Shown: positions 13,468-19,900 of the stretch, one piece after another
Layout: each line of letters begins with the position of its first letter
How positions within the stretch are numbered: position 1 is the stretch's first letter
Assembly (NCBI GenBank): GCA_965263215.1
Contig: CBDHGW010000003.1
Location: 1-42,575 of the forward strand
Reading direction: 5' to 3'
Length of the DNA: 42,575 bases
Source of the DNA: UBA1672 sp965263215
GTDB lineage: Bacteria; Pseudomonadota; Alphaproteobacteria; Micavibrionales; Micavibrionaceae
Notes under the pieces: generated by a model
What the model was told of the DNA's origin: nothing
Databases searched by the model: none
Seen by the model: only the letters and a program-made list of their open reading frames with translations
Position numbers and translations under genes: made by a program

Positions 13468-13510
13468 AAATTTAGCACCCCGGTTAACTTTACATTAACC
13501 GGGGTGTTTT
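13468..13510 (+). terminator. Cassette terminator, copy 6 (perfect 12-bp stem)
   Basis: CACCCCGGTTAA (13476-13487) pairs perfectly with TTAACCGGGGTG (13495-13506), then TTTT. The loop changed to CTTTACA relative to other copies while pairing was lengthened, evidence that the fold and not the loop sequence is kept. Confidence 0.9.
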
Positions 13511-13521
13511 ATATTATGAGT

Positions 13522-13550
13522 ATGTCAACAGAATGAAAGGGTTTTGACAT
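13522..13550 (+). promoter_or_regulatory. Start-codon hairpin in leader of the 13549 gene
   Basis: ATGTCAA (13522-13528) pairs with TTGACAT (13544-13550). The start codon begins at 13549, in the stem, and AAAGGG lies in the loop. Confidence 0.6.
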
Positions 13551-13926
13551 GTTAGATACATCTACTCACGAATTTAAACAAAAAGTCTTCAAATATTTTC
13601 GTGAATCGATTTATGATCAAGAAGTGGAGACGAATAACGAAGCCGCTCAAATCATATGGGGGCGGTTCGATTCTGAATACAATTATGAGTTTAATCGTAA
13701 ACGTTACCCTAATTTGCAAAGACGTATTGCAGAATGGCTTGCAGGTCTTCCCCTGAACATTGCATTCAGTTATTGCGACATAAGGGAAATTACTGAAGAA
13801 TGGCACGAATGCGCGTTGACGGAAAAGCAAGCCGACATGGTTCAAGACCGTTGGTTTTCGTTTATGGCATTCAAGTTAATGCAAATGTGGGAAGCGTACG
13901 ATGTGGATTATCGCCGGGTGTCATGA
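13549..13926 (+). CDS. Hypothetical protein (125 aa), last cassette gene
   Basis: Helical, acidic and aromatic-rich (HEFKQKVFKYFRESIYDQ; EWLAGLPLNIAFSYCDIREI; RWFSFMAFKLMQMWEAYDVD). No family recognised. It closes the cassette array and is followed by a divergent version of the terminator. Function unknown. Confidence 0.6.
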   Translation: MLDTSTHEFKQKVFKYFRESIYDQEVETNNEAAQIIWGRFDSEYNYEFNRKRYPNLQRRIAEWLAGLPLNIAFSYCDIREITEEWHECALTEKQADMVQDRWFSFMAFKLMQMWEAYDVDYRRVS

Positions 13927-13956
13927 GTGGATCTGAGCCGGGGTGTTAAATTTAAG

Positions 13957-13986
13957 AACCGGGGTGTCTATTCGCCCCGGTTTTTA
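13957..13986 (+). terminator. Divergent terminator closing the cassette array
   Basis: AACCGGGG (13957-13964) pairs with CCCCGGTT (13975-13982), followed by a T-rich tail. The nearby GCCGGGGTGTTAAATTTAAG (13937-13956) is a partial, rearranged copy of the cassette terminator sequence, suggesting decay or recombination at the array end. Confidence 0.8.
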
Positions 13987-14023
13987 TTTGACCAAATATT
14001 TCAATCACATTTATGATGAGTCT

Positions 14024-14118
14024 TCATGTAATTGAAAGTGAATTGCTATGCTAAGTCGTCTAATGGTTGCACCTGTTGAGTCAAGCTCAAGGTTAGACGA
14101 ACCGTACAAATTACATGA
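14024..14118 (+). other. Nested inverted repeats: candidate structured RNA or DNA element
   Basis: An outer 10-bp stem (14024-14033 with 14109-14118) encloses a 7-bp stem CGTCTAA/TTAGACG (14057-14063, 14093-14099), which encloses a hairpin TTGAG-TCAAG-CTCAA (14076-14090). All three are perfect and correctly nested, giving a 95-base branched fold. No anticodon or tRNA consensus is present. Confidence 0.5.
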
Positions 14119-14222
14119 CGAATGTTTGCAAATATCACCGGGCGTCCGGACTTATTTCTAAATCTGTAGAATGTCATTTAGAATCAATCAATGACGAACA
14201 ATTTATATTTTATAAAGAACGT

Positions 14223-14266
14223 TTAACGGTTCGTGAGATTCGTTTCGGTTCGTGTTAACGGTTCGT
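14223..14266 (+). repeat. Iteron-like GGTTCGT repeats
   Basis: TTAACGGTTCGT occurs at 14223-14234 and 14255-14266, with a partial copy TTTCGGTTCGT at 14243-14253. The flanks (CGTTTA before, TAAACG after) form an inverted repeat around the cluster. AT-rich DNA follows immediately, as at many initiator-binding origins. Confidence 0.6.
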
Positions 14267-14583
14267 AAACGTATTAAGATAATCGTTGAGAAAAATATTT
14301 TATATTCTTAATTCTTTATTTATGATTCAACATGAAAAATTATCGGTTTTTTCCGCCCCCCTATTAACCATTTGTTAATAATCATTAAAAAAGAACATAA
14401 CGAGAACATCCGTTAAGGTACTGTTAACCTCTTGGCTCCCGCGGGTAACGCGCCACCGCGAACGATTCCTAGTAACAGAAAATTTTTCGTTAAAATTCAA
14501 GACATTATGGAAAATGGAAACAAAAATATTTGCAAAACGATAAAATCAGATATAAAAAGATAAGAAATTTAAGGAATCTTCAA

Positions 14584-15144
14584 ATGTCCACCATTAATCT
14601 AATAAACGGTATATTTCACGTGAGCGTGGACATTGCCGCTCAAATTTGTGGCGTAACGCATGCCACAATGCTGAATTGGCGCAAACAACCGAATCCACCA
14701 CCTTATAATCAAAGTCATGATTTATATCCTTTGACCGAATTGGGTGACTGGATTCGCACTCAACAAATCTTCAAGGCCGGTAAAGGTGGTTCATACCCTT
14801 GGAAGCCGGACATGTCTCGTTTCGGTCCGGTCACATCCTTGCCCGGAACTGAGAAGGAGACTCAGAAGGATCGCGTCGAGCGTTTACGTGGCGATAAGAT
14901 TCAGATGGAGCTAGAGGAAAAGGCCGGTCGACTGGTCAATGCTGACGAAGTTGAGATTGCTTGGTCAAATATATTGTCTAGGGTCAAAATGAGAATATTG
15001 TCCGTACCTATGGTGGTGAGTCCAACTGTCAGTGGAATCTCAGATGAAAATGAGATAAGCGTGGTTATCGAGAATGAGATACGCGAAGCTCTTGAAGAGT
15101 TGGTTGTGGGATGGCGAAGCGAGATCGAGACCGGGGAAGAATGA
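14584..15144 (+). CDS. Terminase small subunit (Nu1-like)
   Basis: The 186-residue product has an N-terminal helix-turn-helix (VSVDIAAQICGVTHATMLNW), a linker, and a helical segment with RLRGDKIQMELEEKAGRLVN and DEVEIAWSNILSRVKMRIL, the layout of lambda Nu1-type small terminases that bind cos DNA and recruit the large subunit. ATG 14584 with AAGGAA upstream is preferred over a TTG at 14530. Adjacency to the lysis genes and a GpA-type large subunit supports the call. Confidence 0.75.
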   Translation: MSTINLINGIFHVSVDIAAQICGVTHATMLNWRKQPNPPPYNQSHDLYPLTELGDWIRTQQIFKAGKGGSYPWKPDMSRFGPVTSLPGTEKETQKDRVERLRGDKIQMELEEKAGRLVNADEVEIAWSNILSRVKMRILSVPMVVSPTVSGISDENEISVVIENEIREALEELVVGWRSEIETGEE

Positions 15145-15145
15145 C

Positions 15146-15400
15146 ATGGAAGAATTTATGAGTCTCGCCTTGGGTGAAATGGGTGGGGTGTTCGGAGTAG
15201 GGTGTTTGGCAGGATATGTGTTTTGTTTCAGAACGCTACTCAAAGAGACGAAAGAGAAAGTCAATAGTCTCGAAGAGAGACTTGATCGTCTAAGGGCACA
15301 ATATACTGTAGATATGAATGACTTGCGTGACAAATACGAACACATGTTGACGGAAAAGCTAGTGGAAATTACCAATGCACGATCTACGACAGATACCTGA
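15146..15400 (+). CDS. Putative holin-like membrane protein
   Basis: 84 residues with one hydrophobic segment (about residues 8-32, LGEMGGVFGVGCLAGYVFCF) followed by a charged coiled-coil tail (LKETKEKVNSLEERLDRL). The start at 15146 follows the terS stop directly. Its position immediately before the endolysin (26-base overlap) suggests a holin or a class III/pinholin-like protein, or an inner-membrane spanin. The single transmembrane helix and coiled coil are compatible with either. Confidence 0.5.
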   Translation: MEEFMSLALGEMGGVFGVGCLAGYVFCFRTLLKETKEKVNSLEERLDRLRAQYTVDMNDLRDKYEHMLTEKLVEITNARSTTDT

Positions 15401-15935
15401 AAAATACGCATGGTTGTTTGACGAACCGGGTCCGTTAGTTATTGTCGAAGCCAGAAAACACATCGGTGTTTCTGAAGGTGGAGGCGATTTAAATAACCCC
15501 GTGATCATCCAGTGGGCTAAAAAAATTGGCGGATGGGTCGCCAGATATTATACTAAAGATTCAATCGCGTGGTGTGGTCTGTACGTCGGATACGTCATGT
15601 GGAAGACAAAAAAACCATTGAATCCTAAAATGCTATCGGCTCGATCATGGGAAAAATGGGGGAGGTTGCGTCGCGAACCTCCGATGTTGGGAGACGTTCT
15701 TGTGTTTTGGAGAGGTAGTCCGGAGTCTTGGAAAGGACATGTCGGATTCTATGTCGGAGAGGACGACATGGCATATCACGTCTTAGGAGGTAATCAGGGT
15801 AATAAAGTATCTATCGTGAGGATTAGTAAAAACAGGTTAATTTGCGCTCGTAAGTTTTTTAAAATTGGTCAGCCTCACAATGTTAGACGAATATATTTGG
15901 ACGAAGGCGGGGAACTGTCACAGAACGAGGCATGA
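15375..15935 (+). CDS. Endolysin, CHAP-like cysteine peptidase (TIGR02594 family)
   Basis: The 186-residue product matches the TIGR02594 group of phage cell-wall peptidases. The catalytic cysteine is in SIAWCGLYVGYVM (C67), the histidine in GHVGFYVG (H122) and the third residue in LGGNQGN (N140). The N-terminal region EARKHIGVSEGGG is also typical. It should cleave peptidoglycan peptide bonds during lysis. No signal peptide is seen, so export needs a holin, for which the upstream gene is a candidate. It overlaps the large terminase gene by 4 bases; a lysis gene between the terminase subunits is unusual. Confidence 0.8.
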   Translation: MHDLRQIPEKYAWLFDEPGPLVIVEARKHIGVSEGGGDLNNPVIIQWAKKIGGWVARYYTKDSIAWCGLYVGYVMWKTKKPLNPKMLSARSWEKWGRLRREPPMLGDVLVFWRGSPESWKGHVGFYVGEDDMAYHVLGGNQGNKVSIVRISKNRLICARKFFKIGQPHNVRRIYLDEGGELSQNEA

Positions 15936-17794
15936 ATTATAATTTTGTAGATCCGAATGAAATAGCTTCGCGTGCGATTAAAGCGCTTCGTCCACCCCCG
16001 GATATTACCGTTGATGAATGGGCCGATAAGTACAGGAGGCTTTCTGCCGAATCTTCGGCTTCACCCGGTCGATTTAAAACGGATCGTACCGAGTATTTTC
16101 GTGAACCAATGCAGATGATCGGTCGGAAAGATGTTGAATCTGTCGCATTGATGACATCCGCACAAGTCGGAAAATCTACATTACTCGAAAACGCCATTGG
16201 TTATATGATGCATCTTGACCCATGTCCGATATTACATGTGTCACCTACACTCGAATCGCAAAAGATGTTTAGTACTGAGCGACTGGCCCCGATGATTCGT
16301 GATACGCCAGTACTCAGAGGGCTGGTTAAAGACGCGCGGGCTAGGGACAGTGGAAATACGCTTTCGTCGAAAAAATTCCCGGGTGGTCACATTGCCATGG
16401 TCGGATCGAATGCTCCGTCTGGTCTTGCATCTCGTCCGATCAGGATGGTGGTTGCTGACGAAGTTGATCGTTTTGAGCGTAGTGCTGGTACTGAGGGCGA
16501 TCCTCTCAAACTCGCATTAAAGCGCACAACGACTTTCTGGAACGCTATCAAGATTTTTGTCTCAACGCCCGGAATGCGATACAACCCGCAAACTAAATTA
16601 GGGTCGCGTATCGAAAAAGAATTCTTAGCCGGTGATCAACGATACAGACATTGTAAATGTCCAGATTGTGGAGAAGAGCAAGTTCTGAAGTGGGCGCAAG
16701 TGAAGTGGGATGAGGGTAATCCCTTATCTGCGTATTACGAGTGTGAACATTGCGGATCGGTTTGGGATGATCACATGAGGAATCAGGCGGTCAGGGACGG
16801 TCGATGGATAGCCTCTAAACCGTTCGACGGGAAGGTGTCATATCACTTATCTCAACTATATTCACCATTTGCTAAATTATCGGCAGGTGTTGCTGATTTT
16901 CTTGATTCGAAAAACGATCCTGAATTGCTAAAAACATGGGTGAATACGTTTTTAGGTGAACCGTGGGAGGAGAGAGGCGAGCGTCTTGACTGGTCAAATC
17001 TCATGGATCAGAAAGAGGAATATAACACAAAAGAGGATATTCCCGAAGAAATTACAGTAATTACCGCCGCTGTAGACGTACAAGATGACAGATTAGAATA
17101 TGAAATTATAGGTTGGGGAGATAACACGCAATCGTGGTCATTAGAGTACGGTCAAATTTATGGAGATCTTTCAGCGCCTCAACCATGGCGCGATTTAGAC
17201 GATAAATTAAAAGAGACGTTCATTCATCCTATTTTTGGAGAGATGTCTATTCGAAATACATGCATCGACTCCGGTGGTCACTATACTCAAGATGTCTATA
17301 ACTTTTCAGAATTAAATGTTAGATATCAAGCCATTAAAGGTATTGATGGTGAGTCTAAGCCTATGGTCGGCAAGCCTATGAAAAACACCTTGAACAATGC
17401 ACGGGTTTTTCCATTAGGTGTGCACACAATTAAAGAGACGGTTGTTGCTCGATTGAAAGTGACTGATCCTGAGAAGAATGGTTATTGTCGTTTTCCAGAT
17501 CACTATGACAAAGATTATTTTATGATGCTTGTTTCGGAAGAGTTGCGGACAAAAATATCTCGTGGGTTCAGGAAACAAGAGTGGCATAAGATTCGTAAAC
17601 GGAACGAAGTGTTTGACTTGCGGGTCTATAACACTGCCGCACTAGAAATGCTCAATATTGATCTGAATTCGACGAGACGTAGGATGTTGAGAGAGTTACG
17701 AAAAGAGTCGGTTCCGGTGCCAAATTCTCGGTTCATTCCTCGCAAGCCGTCATCATCAGGTGGCGATTGGGTCAACGGTTGGAGAAATGGTTGA
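15932..17794 (+). CDS. Terminase large subunit (lambda GpA family)
   Basis: The 620-residue DNA-packaging motor ATPase and nuclease. Walker A-like SAQVGKS (76-82), Walker B MVVADEVD (172-179), a zinc-finger-like insertion with CKCPDC and CEHC (241-246, 271-274), and a nuclease domain beginning ITAAVDVQDDRLE with later IDSGGHYTQDVYNF are diagnostic of the GpA family. It cuts concatemers and pumps DNA into proheads through the portal encoded at 18416. The family association suggests cos-type ends, but no cos site could be identified by eye. Length is normal. Confidence 0.95.
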   Translation: MNYNFVDPNEIASRAIKALRPPPDITVDEWADKYRRLSAESSASPGRFKTDRTEYFREPMQMIGRKDVESVALMTSAQVGKSTLLENAIGYMMHLDPCPILHVSPTLESQKMFSTERLAPMIRDTPVLRGLVKDARARDSGNTLSSKKFPGGHIAMVGSNAPSGLASRPIRMVVADEVDRFERSAGTEGDPLKLALKRTTTFWNAIKIFVSTPGMRYNPQTKLGSRIEKEFLAGDQRYRHCKCPDCGEEQVLKWAQVKWDEGNPLSAYYECEHCGSVWDDHMRNQAVRDGRWIASKPFDGKVSYHLSQLYSPFAKLSAGVADFLDSKNDPELLKTWVNTFLGEPWEERGERLDWSNLMDQKEEYNTKEDIPEEITVITAAVDVQDDRLEYEIIGWGDNTQSWSLEYGQIYGDLSAPQPWRDLDDKLKETFIHPIFGEMSIRNTCIDSGGHYTQDVYNFSELNVRYQAIKGIDGESKPMVGKPMKNTLNNARVFPLGVHTIKETVVARLKVTDPEKNGYCRFPDHYDKDYFMMLVSEELRTKISRGFRKQEWHKIRKRNEVFDLRVYNTAALEMLNIDLNSTRRRMLRELRKESVPVPNSRFIPRKPSSSGGDWVNGWRNG

Positions 17795-17842
17795 TTGACC
17801 TGAAGAACTGGTATATTTGTCATAAAAACTACGGTTAGGGTC

Positions 17843-18415
17843 ATGACTATAAATCCATTCGACATATCGAGTTTTCCTAAAGAAGAACCTGATTTCTTCG
17901 TAAAAGGATCGCATCTTGCATGGGTCAAAGATGTTGATTTCGATTCGGCAGTGTTTTCGTTAAAATACGTGTTCACCGAGCATGGCGAGGGTAATGCAAC
18001 GTTCGAAATTATTGGTCAGTACAATGCTGACCATGGTTGGGTGTTTGAGGTGGCGTCTGGAGCCTCGTCGGCATGGGTCGCATCGAACTATTCATATGAT
18101 GTCTACGTCACTCGTCTGACTGATAATGAAACGAAGTGTGTCTATTCGGGTCATGTTAAAGTATTTGAGTCGACTGATGACCGTCGGACCCATGCTGAGA
18201 TTATGGTGGAGAAAATCACGTTAGTGATTGAGGGAAGAGCTGACGACACTATTGATTCTTATACTATCAAAGGTCGATCAATTACTCGGATGTCACCTAC
18301 AGAACTTCGTCAGTGGAGAGATTATTACATCCATGAAGTCAATAAGACTGGTGGATCTGTCATTAGTGATGTAGAAACACCGAATCCCAATAAGGTACGT
18401 GTCAGGTTCGTGTAA
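17843..18415 (+). CDS. Head-tail joining-type protein with Ig-like N-terminal domain (gpW-like C terminus)
   Basis: The first ~115 of 190 residues look beta-rich and Ig-like (LKYVFTEHGEGNATFEIIGQ; SYDVYVTRLTDNETKCVYSG). The C-terminal ~75 residues (AEIMVEKITLVIEGR, ITRMSPTELRQWRDYY) resemble lambda gpW: two helices around a hairpin with a central 'GRSITRMSPTEL' turn. gpW closes the filled head, and its position between terminase and portal matches lambda W. The added N-terminal domain is not in lambda. It may be a decoration domain or a different joining architecture. Confidence 0.6.
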   Translation: MTINPFDISSFPKEEPDFFVKGSHLAWVKDVDFDSAVFSLKYVFTEHGEGNATFEIIGQYNADHGWVFEVASGASSAWVASNYSYDVYVTRLTDNETKCVYSGHVKVFESTDDRRTHAEIMVEKITLVIEGRADDTIDSYTIKGRSITRMSPTELRQWRDYYIHEVNKTGGSVISDVETPNPNKVRVRFV

Positions 18416-19900
18416 ATGATATTTGATAAATTAACGAACTTTTTCGGCAAATTTTCACGCAATAAAGAGCGTAATTACCAAGCTGCCGGACGTAAGGCCC
18501 GTTACGGTGACTTTAGCGCATCGCGCGGGTCTGCCGACTATGAGTTGCGAGCCGGTCTTGCTACCGTTCGCGCAAAATGTCGTAACTTGGCCAGAAACTC
18601 ATCATCAATGGTGCGCTTCATTCAATTGATGAATGTTAACGTCGTTGGTGAAAGTGGATTCTTGTTTAAATCTCGCGTTCGTAAAATCAATGGTGATTCG
18701 GACGTGGCGTTGAATGACCGAGTACAAGAAGCGTGGAATGATTGGTGCGAACAGCCAACAACTGATGGCGTCATGAATTTTACCGATTTGTGCGAACAAA
18801 TGGTTGAGACATGGTGTCGTGACGGGGAAGTCATTTGGGAAGTTGTCAAAGGTTCGGATTATAACGATGGGATCGCTATAAACCCTATCGAAGCTGATCT
18901 ATTAGATGAAACATTAAATACTGTCGCATCGAATGGAAATCACATTCGGATGGGTGTGGAGGTGCGTGACGATGGACGTCCAGTCGCCTATCACTTCTTG
19001 CAATATCACCCCGGCGATTCGTTCTTTACTCAAGAGAAGTTTTCACAGAGACATCGTCGCGTCCCGGCTGATAGAATTATACATATTTATAAGCGTAAGC
19101 GTCCCGGACAGACGAGGGGTGAACCACCTGCCGCTCCAATCGTCAATAGAGTCGTCATGCTCGATGGGTATCGAGAAAGTGAAACAATGGGTCGGCGACT
19201 AAAAGCCGCGATAATGGGCTTCTTTGTGAAGGATCGACCAGTTGCGGATGGCATCAAAGAACTTGCCGATGGTGTGGACAAGGATGATAATATTTTCGAA
19301 ATGGATGTTGAGCCGGGCAAGCTCATGTCACTGCCTGAAGGCATGCGACTGGAAAAATTTGACCCCGGTGGTTCATTGAGTGATTATGCCCAATTCGAGG
19401 CTCAGATAAAAAAAGATATATCGATGGGTCTCGGTTTATCGAACTTCTCTCACGGTCAAGAAACACAAGGTGTTTCCTATAGTACCGGTCGTTCCGTATT
19501 GCTCGAAGATCGTGACTTCTATTCAGCAATGCAATCGTGGTTTGTTCGTACAGGTGTCAAAAAAGTATTCCAACTGTGGCTATCCATGAATTCGCTACAA
19601 GATGGATCTAAAATTCCACCATCACGATTAAATATGATTCGCAAGAACTGTGTTTTCATGGGTCGCGGATGGGGATGGGTTGACCCTCAAAGAGAGGTTA
19701 AGGCTAATTTCGAAGCACTTGCTTCCGGTCAGACATCTTTGACACGCGTAGCTGCCGGGATGGGTATCGACAGGGACGCACTTTTGGATGAAATTGAAGA
19801 TGATGCTCGTGCACTAAAATTAAGAGGTTTGACGTTAAATTATCATACTGATAAAGACGATGATGATTTGAGTGAGGCTGAGGGAAATGAAGCTGCATAA
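18416..19900 (+). CDS. Portal protein (lambda gpB family)
   Basis: The 494-residue product follows the lambda portal (PF05136) pattern: N-terminal arginine-rich start, ELRAGLATVRAKCRNLARNS, CEQMVETWCRDGEVIW, IHIYKRKRPGQTRGEPPAAP and the C-terminal GLSNFSHGQETQGVSYSTGR. It forms the dodecameric channel for DNA entry and exit. It starts at the base after the previous stop and overlaps the capsid-protease gene by 14 bases, as usual for co-regulated head genes. Confidence 0.95.
   Translation: MIFDKLTNFFGKFSRNKERNYQAAGRKARYGDFSASRGSADYELRAGLATVRAKCRNLARNSSSMVRFIQLMNVNVVGESGFLFKSRVRKINGDSDVALNDRVQEAWNDWCEQPTTDGVMNFTDLCEQMVETWCRDGEVIWEVVKGSDYNDGIAINPIEADLLDETLNTVASNGNHIRMGVEVRDDGRPVAYHFLQYHPGDSFFTQEKFSQRHRRVPADRIIHIYKRKRPGQTRGEPPAAPIVNRVVMLDGYRESETMGRRLKAAIMGFFVKDRPVADGIKELADGVDKDDNIFEMDVEPGKLMSLPEGMRLEKFDPGGSLSDYAQFEAQIKKDISMGLGLSNFSHGQETQGVSYSTGRSVLLEDRDFYSAMQSWFVRTGVKKVFQLWLSMNSLQDGSKIPPSRLNMIRKNCVFMGRGWGWVDPQREVKANFEALASGQTSLTRVAAGMGIDRDALLDEIEDDARALKLRGLTLNYHTDKDDDDLSEAEGNEAA

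Larger units (their letters stand above)
13987..14583 (+). promoter_or_regulatory. AT-rich control region upstream of the packaging genes
   Basis: About 600 bases without a convincing gene. It holds the nested inverted repeats (14024-14118), GGTTCGT repeats (14228-14266), a very AT-rich stretch (about 14268-14345), several TTAAC-type half-sites and a T-rich run before CCGCCCCCC. This is the only large gap before the late packaging-head-tail block, so it should contain the late promoter and is also a candidate origin. TATAAA at 14211-14216 is a possible -10 without a good -35. Confidence 0.5.

Noticed and set aside
11396..13510. CRISPR-like array of repeats
   Set aside because: The repeats are spaced by about 160-600 bases of coding sequence of different lengths, fold into terminators and no cas gene is present.
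11396..13510. Integron attC sites between gene cassettes
   Set aside because: The inverted repeats are perfect GC stems with a T tail. The core sites do not fit RYYYAAC/GTTRRRY (GTTAACC fails at the sixth base) and no integrase gene is present.
14024..14118. tRNA gene
   Set aside because: The stems are nested rather than cloverleaf, and there is no T-arm consensus or CCA-adjacent acceptor pairing.
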